From an uncultured Pelagibacteraceae bacterium (GTDB lineage: Bacteria; Pseudomonadota; Alphaproteobacteria; Pelagibacterales; Pelagibacteraceae), in the NCBI GenBank assembly GCA_902587215.1, contig CACIKJ010000003.1, positions 1 to 64,000 on the forward strand: a DNA stretch of 64,000 nucleotides. The letters are read 5' to 3'. Under the pieces are notes generated by a model. The model was given only the letters and a program-made list of their open reading frames with translations, was not told the origin of the DNA and did no database searches. Positions 9,497 to 17,810 of this stretch are shown here, one piece after another. Position 1 is the stretch's first letter, and the number at the start of each line of letters is the position of its first letter. A program made the translations under genes and the position numbers.

Positions 9497-9910
9497 ATGA
9501 ACTCACTTTTACTAGCAATTATATTAATTCCTACAGTAGAAATTTATTTGTTTATAAAAATTGGTTCTTATATAGGAGCAATTTACACCATTTTATTAAT
9601 ATTTTTTACAGCTTTTATAGGAATTTATTACGCCAGAGCAGAAGGTTTAAATACATTAAACAAAGGTCTGGTGAAATTAGTTAAAAATCAAATACCCGCA
9701 TATGAAATGATTTCAGGTGCTTTAATTGCAGTTGGAGCAATATTCTTAATTATACCTGGGTTTGCAACAGATTTAGTGGGATTTTTAATTATTTTTCCTC
9801 CTACAAGAAAAATGGTTTTTAAAAAATTTTCGACTAAAAATAATAAGCATAATACTAATACAAAGGACTATATAGAGGGAGAATATAAAGACTTAGATGA
9901 CAGAGAATAA
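9497..9910 (+). CDS. fxsA: FxsA-family membrane protein
   Basis: A 137-aa protein with three to four hydrophobic segments (residues about 2-20, 26-45, 75-98 and after) and the family motif GALIAVGAIFLIIPGFATDLVG near residues 74-95, followed by a polar tail. FxsA is an inner-membrane protein named for suppressing F exclusion of phage T7 in E. coli; its normal function is unknown. The stop lies 14 nt inside the secB gene, indicating coupling. Confidence 0.85.
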   Translation: MNSLLLAIILIPTVEIYLFIKIGSYIGAIYTILLIFFTAFIGIYYARAEGLNTLNKGLVKLVKNQIPAYEMISGALIAVGAIFLIIPGFATDLVGFLIIFPPTRKMVFKKFSTKNNKHNTNTKDYIEGEYKDLDDRE

Positions 9911-10331
9911 AAAAGAACAGTACAAAATAATATTAGAATATATAAAAGATCTTTCTATTGAAACTCCTAGCGCGAGTACACTTCTATTTGTTAGAGAAAA
10001 TATTAATAGTTACCAAATGGATATAGATATATCATCACTAGTTTTAAAAAATAAAACTTTAGAAATAACAACAAAATTAATTCTTCAAGATAAAAAAAAT
10101 AGTACTGAAAAAGCTTTTTTTGAAATACAATATGCAACTGTAATATCTATTGATACTTCGATCACTGATAAAAAGGTTATCAGCAGAATAGTTCTTAGTG
10201 ACTTACAAAAATTTATATACCCTAAAATAGAAAAAATATTTTTAGATCTTATAAGAAATGCAGGATATCCAAATATTAAATTTGAAAAAAATGTAGATTT
10301 CGAAAAAATGTATAATGATAAATTTAATTAA
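9897..10331 (+). CDS. secB: Protein-export chaperone SecB (divergent)
   Basis: A 144-aa acidic protein with the SecB N-terminal signature in altered form (ILEYIKDLSIETP, normally IKDLSFENP). It has a following strand pattern (YQMDIDISS, LEITTKLI, FFEIQYATVISID) and a C-terminal helix. SecB is a tetrameric cytosolic chaperone that hands unfolded precursors to SecA. The protein is shorter and more divergent than in rhizobia, but position next to fxsA, Tim44-like and dnaQ genes supports the call. It overlaps fxsA by 14 nt and convergent dnaQ by 8 nt. Confidence 0.75.
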   Translation: MTENKKEQYKIILEYIKDLSIETPSASTLLFVRENINSYQMDIDISSLVLKNKTLEITTKLILQDKKNSTEKAFFEIQYATVISIDTSITDKKVISRIVLSDLQKFIYPKIEKIFLDLIRNAGYPNIKFEKNVDFEKMYNDKFN

Positions 10332-10992
10332 AATAATTTTTTTTAATCTCTCTTTTAAGAAAATCTTTGTGTAATTTTAATTCAGTTTCGGTAGGTTTAA
10401 CTACATGTTTAAAGTATTCTAAATTTGTACTTACATTATTTTCTTTAGCAATATTTTTTTCAACACTTAAATCTAATTGTGGCTCTTTTTGATCAAGAAG
10501 GTTTATGTAAACTTGGGACAACAATTCACAATCTATTATTGCATTGTGTTTTTCTCTTCTTGAATTATCTATATTGTACCTTTTACACAATGCATCTAAA
10601 CTTGAACTTGACCCAGGAAATTTACTTCTTGCTATCTGCAATGTATCAACTACCTCTTCTTTGATTTTTCCCTTTCCAATTAAACCCAGCTCATTATTTA
10701 AATGCGCTATATCAAACTCAGCATTATGAATAATAAGTTTTTTCCCTTCAATAAATTTTAAAAGATCGTCAACAATTTCTTCAAACTTTTTTTGTTTAGA
10801 TAAAAATTCACTTGTGTAACCGTGAACTTTAAAGGCTTCATCTGAAACCTTTCTTTCCGGATTTAGATAACAGTGGAACTTATTTTTAGTTGGAATTAAA
10901 TCTTTTAATTCTATGCATCCAATTTCAACAATTCTATGTCCATCTAAAACAGACAGCCCAGTTGTTTCTGTATCTAGTATAATTTCATTCAT
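10324..10992 (-). CDS. dnaQ: DNA polymerase III epsilon subunit (proofreading exonuclease)
   Basis: A 222-aa DEDDh exonuclease: ExoI DTETTGL with D7 and E9, ExoII HNAEFD, ExoIII with HNAIIDCELL. After the catalytic domain a short QLDLS (about residues 172-176) resembles the beta-clamp-binding motif, and a linker and tail that should bind the polymerase alpha subunit follow. It removes mismatched 3' ends during replication. It is the last gene of the leftward ppsR-maf-aroE-coaE-dnaQ operon and starts by a 4-nt overlap with coaE. Confidence 0.95.
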   Translation of the reverse strand: MNEIILDTETTGLSVLDGHRIVEIGCIELKDLIPTKNKFHCYLNPERKVSDEAFKVHGYTSEFLSKQKKFEEIVDDLLKFIEGKKLIIHNAEFDIAHLNNELGLIGKGKIKEEVVDTLQIARSKFPGSSSSLDALCKRYNIDNSRREKHNAIIDCELLSQVYINLLDQKEPQLDLSVEKNIAKENNVSTNLEYFKHVVKPTETELKLHKDFLKREIKKNYFN

Positions 10993-11561
10993 TTTTTAAT
11001 TTTATTTAAAATTATTTTAACGCTTTTTATAGCTGTTTTCTTTTTAAAATCATTTTTAATAACAAAATGAGATCTTTTCCTTTTGTAATCAAGCGGAAGT
11101 TGAATTCTATTGAATTTATTAAAGAGTTTTTTGTTAAAATTTTTTCTCATTTTTAAATTCTTTAAAACATCAGATTTTTTTGTTTCAATAAATATTAAAA
11201 TATCTCTTTTATTTGCAATTTTGTTTTCAAGCAGTAGAGGAATATCTAAAATCACAAACTTTTTATTTTTATTTTTTTTTAGAAAAATTTTCATTTTTTT
11301 TCTCACTTCTGAATGGATTGTTTTATTAATTTTTTTAAGATTATTTTCCTTATGTAATATTGCGTATGAAACTTCCGTTTTATTAATTGGAAACGAATGT
11401 ATATATTTTGGCAACGCTTTTTTAAGTTTGAAAAAAATAGTTTTGTTGTTTTTATATATTTTTAATACTTCTTGATCTGCATTAAAAACAGGATAACCAA
11501 AAAGTTGTGCAATGAAGCTTTTTCCTGACCCTATATTTCCTAAAATCCCAATTCTTTTCAT
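10989..11561 (-). CDS. coaE: Dephospho-CoA kinase
   Basis: A 190-aa P-loop kinase with Walker A GNIGSGKS at residues 8-15, the acceptor-site segment FNADQEV, and a lid region with RMRKNFNKKLFNKFNRIQ. It performs the last step of coenzyme A synthesis, phosphorylating the ribose 3'-OH. It is very lysine-rich, matching the strong A+T bias. It abuts aroE (1-nt overlap) and overlaps dnaQ by 4 nt. Confidence 0.92.
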   Translation of the reverse strand: MKRIGILGNIGSGKSFIAQLFGYPVFNADQEVLKIYKNNKTIFFKLKKALPKYIHSFPINKTEVSYAILHKENNLKKINKTIHSEVRKKMKIFLKKNKNKKFVILDIPLLLENKIANKRDILIFIETKKSDVLKNLKMRKNFNKKLFNKFNRIQLPLDYKRKRSHFVIKNDFKKKTAIKSVKIILNKIKK

Positions 11562-12382
11562 TAATCTAAAAGTTTACTTACTTCCTCATTGATTTCTGGT
11601 TGAATATTGTGCCAAATTTTAAAAGCTTCAGCCGCTTGGTGCAAAAACATTTTTTTTCCATTTTCTGTTTTGTTTCCTAAATTTTTTCCTGTATGGAGAA
11701 AATTTGTTTCTTTGGGATTATAAATTACATCATAAAAAAATTTTTCTCTTCCTACTTTTGAAAAATCCAAACCAAGTTGATCATCTTTTTTTAAACCTAT
11801 GCTAGTTGCATTAATAACAATATCAAATTCTGGCACCACTCCCCAATCTACCGTTGTAATTTTGTTCAGTCCAAATTTTTCAAAATTATTCTGATTGAAA
11901 TAGTTTTTTAGATTTTCAGCTTTTGTTTTTGTTCTATTACATATTGTAAGGGTGGAGATTTTCATATTGTATAATGCAAAAATTAGAGACGGCACGACCC
12001 CTCCCGAACCTAAAATTAATACTTTTTTTCCTTCAAAATTGTAATTTAAATCTTTGATAGAATTCTGAAAGCCTAATATATCTGTATTGTGACCTACAAT
12101 TTTATTATCTGATAGCAAGATTGTGTTAACTGACTGAGTAATTTCAGCTTCTCTGGTTAATTTATCAACATAAGAAATAATATCTTTTTTGAAAGGGACG
12201 GTTACATTTAATCCATTTATTTCTTTGTCTCTAATTCTTAAAATTAATTTTTCTAACTCTTCTCCATTTATTTTAAGTTTATCATACACTCCATTAATAC
12301 TATTTTTTTTTAACCAATAATTATGTAATAGTGGCGACAATGAATGGTCGATAGGATTCCCTATCACTAAATATTTTTTCAT
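11561..12382 (-). CDS. aroE: Shikimate dehydrogenase (NADP+)
   Basis: A 273-aa two-domain oxidoreductase. The substrate-binding signature is PIDHSLSPLLHN near the N-terminus, with the catalytic Lys in NVTVPFKKDI (about residues 60-70). The Rossmann loop is GSGGVVPSLI, altered from the common GAGGAA pattern, followed by CNRTKTKAENL. It reduces 3-dehydroshikimate in aromatic amino-acid synthesis. It is embedded between maf (4-nt overlap) and coaE, the same order as in many alphaproteobacteria. Confidence 0.94.
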   Translation of the reverse strand: MKKYLVIGNPIDHSLSPLLHNYWLKKNSINGVYDKLKINGEELEKLILRIRDKEINGLNVTVPFKKDIISYVDKLTREAEITQSVNTILLSDNKIVGHNTDILGFQNSIKDLNYNFEGKKVLILGSGGVVPSLIFALYNMKISTLTICNRTKTKAENLKNYFNQNNFEKFGLNKITTVDWGVVPEFDIVINATSIGLKKDDQLGLDFSKVGREKFFYDVIYNPKETNFLHTGKNLGNKTENGKKMFLHQAAEAFKIWHNIQPEINEEVSKLLD

Positions 12383-12972
12383 ATTTTATCTTTTAAATAT
12401 TCTTTTATTTTTTTAATTGGTAGTCCCATAATAGTGTTTTCATCCCCTTCTATTTTTGAAAACAAACTTCTGCCCTCGCCTTCTATTTGATATACATTAT
12501 AAGAATATAAGGCTGTATCTGAAATTTTGGACAAATATTCTCTTAATTCGTCTAAACTAAATTTTTTCATTGTTAGTTTTGCTTTATCTGTATAATTCCA
12601 AATCATTGATCCGTTTTTTGCTATTGTCACGGAGCTTATAAGATAATGTTGTTTACCATTCAATTTTTCTAAGATTTTTAAAGCCTCTTCTCTATTTTTG
12701 GGTTTTGAGATAATTGTATTTTCTAGATCAATTACACTGTCTGCTCCTAAAACTATAACATCTTCGTTCAACGAACTAACTTTTGTTGCCTTTATTTCAG
12801 CAAGATTTTTACTAATTAATTCTGGAGAGGCCCCTTCATTAACTAAACTGGCTTTAATGGGTTCCTCATCAGTATTAGAGGCTATAACTTTACATTTAAT
12901 GTTGTTTTTTTCTAAAATCTCTTTTCTTACCTTGCTCTTAGAGGCTAGAATTATTTCATTTTTTGTTAGCAT
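12379..12972 (-). CDS. maf: Maf nucleotide pyrophosphatase
   Basis: A 197-aa Maf/HAM1-fold protein: the N-terminal ILASKSKVRKEIL phosphate-binding signature and the central VLGADSVIDLE segment with catalytic Asp. Family members hydrolyse non-canonical or modified nucleoside triphosphates and have been linked to septum inhibition. It overlaps ppsR by 17 nt upstream and aroE by 4 nt downstream, so it is in the leftward operon next to the putative origin. Confidence 0.92.
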   Translation of the reverse strand: MLTKNEIILASKSKVRKEILEKNNIKCKVIASNTDEEPIKASLVNEGASPELISKNLAEIKATKVSSLNEDVIVLGADSVIDLENTIISKPKNREEALKILEKLNGKQHYLISSVTIAKNGSMIWNYTDKAKLTMKKFSLDELREYLSKISDTALYSYNVYQIEGEGRSLFSKIEGDENTIMGLPIKKIKEYLKDKI

Positions 12973-13780
12973 ATATTTCGTGAATTTTTATTACAGATGC
13001 CGCTGTTTCTTCCACTGATTTTCTAGTAACATCTATAACTGGCCACTGATATTTTTTAAAAGTTTTTCTAGAATTATCGATTTCGTTTTGTATTGTTTCA
13101 AGTTTAGTATATTTAGTATGCTCTTTCTCCTTAATTGTTGATAATCGATTTTTTCTAACATCATGAAGTCTTGATGCTTCTGCGACTAATCCAATTATAC
13201 AAGAAATTTTCGGATTATTTTTTATTTTGTCTGGTATTGAGTTTTCATTAATTAAAGGAATATTGGATGTTTTGAAACCCCTGTTAGCTAAATAAATAGA
13301 TGTTGGGGTTTTGCTCGTCCTGCTTACGCCCAATAAGATAATATCTGATTTTTCGATATCGATTAAGGAATTTCCATCGTCATGATTCATAGTAAATTGT
13401 ATTGCCTCAATTCTCTTATAATATTCTTCATTTAAAGCATGTTGCCCGCTTGGGATGTTGGTGGCTTTTTGTTTTAAAAGCTTTGAAAAATTTAGAATTA
13501 AGTCACCTAAAATATTAAAGCAGGGTATTCCTTTATTATTAGCCTCTTGTGATAAATACTTTGCAAGTTTATTATCTACAATCGTATAGAGAATTACAGA
13601 ATCTTCCTTTTTTTTTGCCTCTTCTAAAATCTTGGATATTTGGTTTTCGGTTCTTGTAAAGGAATAATGGAACAAATTATGCTCGAATTTTTCAAATTGT
13701 GCTTTAAGAGCAGTAAAAATTCTATCTAAAGTATCTCCCGTTGAGTCAGAAATCAGGTAAATATTATATGTATCATTCAT
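12956..13780 (-). CDS. ppsR: DUF299 kinase/phosphorylase regulating PEP synthase or pyruvate phosphate dikinase
   Basis: A 274-aa DUF299 (PpsR/RP1-like) protein: the N-terminal YLISDSTGDTLDRI signature and the P-loop GVSRTSKTPTS near residues 153-163. Characterised members reversibly phosphorylate the active-site Thr of PPDK or PEP synthase, using ADP as donor and phosphate for removal. The target enzyme is not in this window. The gene is divergent from hemE across a 271-bp gap. In Caulobacter and Rickettsia exactly this pair (DUF299/RP001 and hemE) brackets the replication origin. Confidence 0.93.
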   Translation of the reverse strand: MNDTYNIYLISDSTGDTLDRIFTALKAQFEKFEHNLFHYSFTRTENQISKILEEAKKKEDSVILYTIVDNKLAKYLSQEANNKGIPCFNILGDLILNFSKLLKQKATNIPSGQHALNEEYYKRIEAIQFTMNHDDGNSLIDIEKSDIILLGVSRTSKTPTSIYLANRGFKTSNIPLINENSIPDKIKNNPKISCIIGLVAEASRLHDVRKNRLSTIKEKEHTKYTKLETIQNEIDNSRKTFKKYQWPVIDVTRKSVEETAASVIKIHEIYANKK

Positions 13781-13956
13781 GTATAAAAATTATATTATTT
13801 AATAAAATTTGTCTTATTTTTAAAAATAATAAAAATGTTATTCTACAGGAATAGTTATTAACACATTTAAACAAGTGAAAAAGATATATTAATACTTAGT
13901 AAATTTGTTAATTTTAAATATTTTATCGATAAATGCTTGATTTAAGAGTGTTTTAT

Positions 13957-13965
13957 TGTGAATAA
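13957..13965 (-). promoter_or_regulatory. DnaA box 1 (TTATTCACA)
   Basis: A perfect match to the DnaA consensus TTWTNCACA read on the minus strand. It is one of a same-orientation pair in the putative oriC, 12 bp start to start from the next box, roughly one helical turn, so two DnaA molecules would sit on the same DNA face. Confidence 0.6.
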
Positions 13966-13968
13966 AAA

Positions 13969-13977
13969 TGTGGAAAA
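13969..13977 (-). promoter_or_regulatory. DnaA box 2 (TTTTCCACA)
   Basis: A perfect match to TTWTNCACA on the minus strand, immediately beside box 1 and in the same orientation. The TTTTCCACA form fits the degenerate consensus accepted for bacterial DnaA. Confidence 0.57.
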
Positions 13978-14051
13978 ATTATGTATGAAGTTTAATTAAA
14001 CTAATTCACAGGATAATAATATAAAGAATAAAGACTTATTTAATTTTATTT

Positions 14052-15056
14052 ATGGGTATTCTCAAAGATTGTATTAAGAATAAGAGACCAGACTCTATCC
14101 CTATATGGTTTATGAGACAAGCAGGAAGGTATTTACCTGAATTCCGAGAGATTAGATCAAGAAACCCAGATTTTATAAAACTCTGTCTAAATCCGGAATT
14201 ATCAAAGGAGATTACTTTACAGCCTCTCAAAAGATTTGCTTTTGATGCTGCGATTATTTTTTCAGATATTCTTTTAATTCCTTTTGCACTAGGTCAAGAA
14301 GTAAAGTTTGAAAAAAATTTTGGTCCTAAATTAGGTGAATTAAATTTAGAAAAACTTAATCAAATTACAGACGAAGTATTCATTAAAAATTTAAAACCCG
14401 TCCATGATTTATTAAAAATTACTGCAAAAGATAAAATCATTAGAGGAAAAGATTTGATAGGATTTGTTGGTGCAACATGGACACTTTTGGTTTATATGTT
14501 AAATAGAAAATCTCCTAAAAAACAAAGTTTAGATATCAATATGTTTAATTATCCTGATCAAGATTTTATAATTGATAAAATTATTCAATCCCAAAAAATT
14601 CATATTAAAGGACAGGTAGAAAACGGAGCTACTATTATCCAAATATTTGATAGCTGGGCTGGTTTATTGGAGGAAGATAAATATGAAAAATACATATACG
14701 AACCAACAAAAAAAATAGTTGATTATGTAAAAACTTTAGGAGTTGAGGTAATTTGTTTCCCAAGAGGTATTAAAAAATATGCGGAATTTTGCAAAATAAT
14801 TAATCCTAGTGCGATTAACATTGATTATGAGACAGATCCAAAAAAAATAGCAGAGCAAATAAATATTCCAATTCAAGGAGGCATAGATCCCAAGAGCTTG
14901 TTGTTTGAAGAAGGAGACATGATTAAGGAAGCAAAAAAGTATTTAGATATATTTAAAAATCATCAGTATATTTTTAATTTAGGGCACGGAATATTGCCCG
15001 AAACCAGCCCAGACAATGTAAAGGCTTTGGTTAATTTTGTGAAAGATTATAAATGA
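14052..15056 (+). CDS. hemE: Uroporphyrinogen decarboxylase HemE
   Basis: A 334-aa (beta/alpha)8 enzyme that converts uroporphyrinogen III to coproporphyrinogen III. The signature PIWFMRQAGRYLPEFRE is near residues 17-33 with the two substrate-binding Arg, and FSDIL follows at about 77-81 with the catalytic Asp. The C-terminal LGHGILPETSPDNV matches the family. It heads a rightward haem operon with hemH and hemJ; it overlaps hemH by 4 nt (ATGA). Confidence 0.96.
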   Translation: MGILKDCIKNKRPDSIPIWFMRQAGRYLPEFREIRSRNPDFIKLCLNPELSKEITLQPLKRFAFDAAIIFSDILLIPFALGQEVKFEKNFGPKLGELNLEKLNQITDEVFIKNLKPVHDLLKITAKDKIIRGKDLIGFVGATWTLLVYMLNRKSPKKQSLDINMFNYPDQDFIIDKIIQSQKIHIKGQVENGATIIQIFDSWAGLLEEDKYEKYIYEPTKKIVDYVKTLGVEVICFPRGIKKYAEFCKIINPSAINIDYETDPKKIAEQINIPIQGGIDPKSLLFEEGDMIKEAKKYLDIFKNHQYIFNLGHGILPETSPDNVKALVNFVKDYK

Positions 15057-16045
15057 ACAATGAACATCCCAAAGTAAACTTTGGAAAAACTGGAGTGCTG
15101 TTAATTAATTTAGGAACGCCAGACTCAACTAGTTGGTGGGATATAAGAAAGTACCTAAAAGAATTTTTATCTGACAGAAGAGTGATCGAAGTAAACCCTT
15201 TCTTATGGCAAGTAATTTTAAATTTATTCATCTTAACCTTTAGACCATCGAAAACCGCAAAGGCATACAAAGAAATATGGATGAAAGATATGAACATGTC
15301 TCCATTAAGATTTTATACAGAAATGCAAGTTAAAAAAGTCAAAGAAAAATTAGAGACCGACAAAATTATAGTTGATTTTGCAATGAGATATGGAAATCCA
15401 AGTATAAAGAGCAAAATCGAAAACTTTCAAAAGGAAGGGTGTGAAAATATAGTTATTTTGCCATTATACCCGCAATATGCTTCTCCTACTACCGCAACAG
15501 TATGTGATGAGGTCTTCAGAGTATTGATGAAAATGAGGTGGCAACCAGCTATACAAATAGTTCCTCATTATGAATCAGAACCATTATACATAGACGCTCT
15601 CGTAAATAGCATTAATAAAAAATTAAACACCATCAAATGGAAACCTGATTTAATCATAGCTTCATATCACGGGATACCAAAAAAATATTTTAAAAAAGGA
15701 GACCCTTATCATTGCTACTGTCAAAAAACCACGAGATTAATGTCAGAGAAATTTACAAAAGTTAAAATAATGACAACCTTCCAATCAAGATTTGGACCTG
15801 AAGAATGGCTTCAGCCTTATACAGATAAAACTTTAGAAACATTACCAAATGATGGAATTAAGAATGTACTAGTCATATCACCTGGTTTTGCATCGGATTG
15901 TGTTGAAACTTTAGAAGAAATCTCAATTCAGGGAAAGGAGAGCTTCGAGAAAGCTGGAGGAGAGAATTTTGATTTTGTGCCGTGTTTAAATGACAATGAT
16001 GACCATATTAAATTATTAGAACACCTTATTAAAAAAAAATTATAA
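15053..16045 (+). CDS. hemH: Ferrochelatase HemH
   Basis: A 330-aa enzyme that inserts Fe(II) into protoporphyrin IX. Family blocks are visible: GVLLINLGTPDST at the N-terminus, LPLYPQYASPTTATV, the metal-binding His in ASYHGIPKKYF, and the C-terminal SPGFASDCVETLEEI with the catalytic acid. No CxxC-type iron-sulfur site is obvious at the C-terminus. It is flanked by hemE (4-nt overlap) and hemJ (2-nt gap). Confidence 0.95.
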   Translation: MNNEHPKVNFGKTGVLLINLGTPDSTSWWDIRKYLKEFLSDRRVIEVNPFLWQVILNLFILTFRPSKTAKAYKEIWMKDMNMSPLRFYTEMQVKKVKEKLETDKIIVDFAMRYGNPSIKSKIENFQKEGCENIVILPLYPQYASPTTATVCDEVFRVLMKMRWQPAIQIVPHYESEPLYIDALVNSINKKLNTIKWKPDLIIASYHGIPKKYFKKGDPYHCYCQKTTRLMSEKFTKVKIMTTFQSRFGPEEWLQPYTDKTLETLPNDGIKNVLVISPGFASDCVETLEEISIQGKESFEKAGGENFDFVPCLNDNDDHIKLLEHLIKKKL

Positions 16046-16047
16046 AA

Positions 16048-16482
16048 ATGAATATTTATTTAATAGTCAAATCCCTTCATTTAATAGCAGCAATTTCTTG
16101 GATGGCTGGATTATTATATCTTCCAAGAATATTCGTTTACCATGTTGAAAATTTTGAGAAAAAAGAGACAACAAAAATTTTTGAGCTAATGGAGAGACGA
16201 CTTTACAATTATATTATGAGACCAGCTATGTTGTTTTCTTGGATATTTGGCATTGTTTTAATTTATTTAAATGGTTTAGATGTATTAACAAATTTATGGT
16301 TACAGCTAAAACTAGTTTTAGTTATTCTTTTAAGTATTTATCATGAGTATCTAGGAAAATGTCTAAATCGACTTAAAAATAATACTAATACCTACTCTTC
16401 AAAATTTTACCGTTATTTAAACGAAGTACCAACGGTATTGCTTATATTGACAGTATTTATAGTAATAATTAAACCTTTATAG
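16048..16482 (+). CDS. hemJ: Protoporphyrinogen IX oxidase HemJ
   Basis: A 144-aa integral membrane protein with four predicted membrane helices. The family signature LIVKSLHLIAAISWMAGLLY contains the conserved His near residue 11, and LPRIFVYHVE has a second His. HemJ is the oxygen-independent-type replacement for HemY/HemG in many alphaproteobacteria. Its position directly after hemE-hemH supports the role in the last steps of haem synthesis. The 55-bp gap to rho is A/T-rich without a clear hairpin terminator. Confidence 0.9.
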   Translation: MNIYLIVKSLHLIAAISWMAGLLYLPRIFVYHVENFEKKETTKIFELMERRLYNYIMRPAMLFSWIFGIVLIYLNGLDVLTNLWLQLKLVLVILLSIYHEYLGKCLNRLKNNTNTYSSKFYRYLNEVPTVLLILTVFIVIIKPL

Positions 16483-16537
16483 GGTTGTAATTTATAAATA
16501 TAATATTATATTAATTTTATCTAATTAAATAACCTCC

Positions 16538-17809
16538 ATGAACATTCAAGAATTAAAAGGAAAAACATCAGAACAGCTTATCGATGACGCTGAAAAGTTA
16601 GGTATTGAAAACGCAAGCACCCTAAGAAGACAAGAAATACTTTTTGCAATACTTAAAAAACATGCTGAGAAAGGAGAAGAAATCACCGGAGGAGGAGTGC
16701 TTCAGTTGCTCCAAGATGGCTTTGGTTTTCTTCGTGCAATGGAGTCTAATTATCTTCCAGGACCAGATGATATTTATGTTAGTCCGAGCCAGATAAGAAA
16801 ATTTGGATTAAGAACCGGCGATACTGTAGAGGGACCAGTAAGAGCGCCGAAAGATGGAGAAAGATATTTTGCATTACTTCAAGTAAGTAAAATTAATTTC
16901 GAGGAGCCAGAAAAAGCAAGGCACAAAATTGCTTTTGACAATTTAACACCACTTTACCCAAATAGCCAACTCGTAATGGAGTCTGAAAAAAATAAGGTTG
17001 AAAAAAATCCAGATCTAACTCCAAGATTAATTGACTTAGTCAGTCCAATTGGAAAGGGTCAAAGATCATTAATTATTTCACCACCTAAAGCAGGAAAAAC
17101 AATGATATTACAAAGCATCGCTAATGCAATCACAGCAAATCATCCAGAGTGTTACCTAATGGTTTTGCTTATCGATGAAAGACCCGAGGAGGTAACTGAT
17201 ATGCAAAGAACTGTTAAAGGCGAAGTTATAAGTTCTACATTTGATGAACCCGCGCAAAGGCACGTGGCTGTTGCGGAAATGGTTATAGAGAAGGCAAAAA
17301 GATTAACAGAGCATAAGAAAGATGTTGTAATACTGTTAGACTCTATAACAAGGCTGGGAAGAGCTTATAATGCTGTTGTTCCTAGTTCAGGAAAAGTATT
17401 AACAGGTGGTGTCGATGCAAATGCTCTTCAAAGACCAAAAAGATTTTTTGGAGCCGCGAGAAATATTGAAGAAGGCGGATCTTTAACAATAATTGCAACT
17501 GCACTAATAGATACTGGTAGCAGAATGGATGAAGTGATATTTGAAGAATTTAAAGGGACTGGAAATAGTGAATTAATCCTTGATAGAAAGATATCTGAAA
17601 AAAGAATTTACCCAGCAATTGATATTACTAAGTCAGGCACAAGAAGAGAAGAATTAATTTTTGAGAAAAGTGATCTTCAAAAAATGAATGTACTTAGAAG
17701 AATAATTGCTCCAATGGGATCTATGGATGCAATTGAATTTATTAATTCTAAATTGAAAAATACTAAAAGTAATTCAGAGTTTTTTAATTCAATGAATAAA
17801 CCTGGATAA
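16538..17809 (+). CDS. rho: Transcription termination factor Rho
   Basis: A 423-aa RNA-dependent helicase. The N-terminal helical part is followed by an RNA-binding OSB domain ([32 protein letters not shown]). Walker A is SPPKAGKT near residue 183-190, Walker [17 protein letters not shown], and the R-loop region [15 protein letters not shown]. Rho probably matters more than usual in this genome because most convergent gene pairs here overlap and lack intrinsic terminators. The gene ends one base before the convergent sulfotransferase gene. Confidence 0.96.
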   Translation: MNIQELKGKTSEQLIDDAEKLGIENASTLRRQEILFAILKKHAEKGEEITGGGVLQLLQDGFGFLRAMESNYLPGPDDIYVSPSQIRKFGLRTGDTVEGPVRAPKDGERYFALLQVSKINFEEPEKARHKIAFDNLTPLYPNSQLVMESEKNKVEKNPDLTPRLIDLVSPIGKGQRSLIISPPKAGKTMILQSIANAITANHPECYLMVLLIDERPEEVTDMQRTVKGEVISSTFDEPAQRHVAVAEMVIEKAKRLTEHKKDVVILLDSITRLGRAYNAVVPSSGKVLTGGVDANALQRPKRFFGAARNIEEGGSLTIIATALIDTGSRMDEVIFEEFKGTGNSELILDRKISEKRIYPAIDITKSGTRREELIFEKSDLQKMNVLRRIIAPMGSMDAIEFINSKLKNTKSNSEFFNSMNKPG

Positions 17810-17810
17810 T

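Larger units (their letters stand above)
13781..14051. other. Putative chromosomal replication origin (oriC)
   Basis: A 271-bp extremely A+T-rich gene-free region between ppsR and hemE. Two boxes matching TTWTNCACA sit side by side on the minus strand: TTATTCACA at 13957-13965 and TTTTCCACA at 13969-13977, 3 bp apart. One-mismatch boxes occur on the plus strand at 13855-13863 (TTATTAACA) and 14002-14010 (TAATTCACA). A 12-bp palindrome TTTATCGATAAA lies near 13922-13933. The left edge (13781-13840) is nearly pure A/T and could be the unwinding element. Operons face outward on both sides (ppsR-dnaQ leftward, hemE-rho rightward), and parABS is 8-10 kb away. Known: Caulobacter and Rickettsia origins lie in this same gap. 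Function here is inferred; the gap must also hold the ppsR and hemE promoters. Confidence 0.68.

Noticed and set aside
13781-14051. CtrA boxes (TTAA-N7-TTAA) in the putative origin
   Set aside because: Only partial matches such as TTAATACTTAGTAAA; TTAA is expected by chance in this A/T-rich DNA.
17261-17266. CACGTG in rho as a second parS
   Set aside because: The flanks do not form the TGTTT/AAACA arms. The CACGTG at 8101-8106 fails for the same reason.
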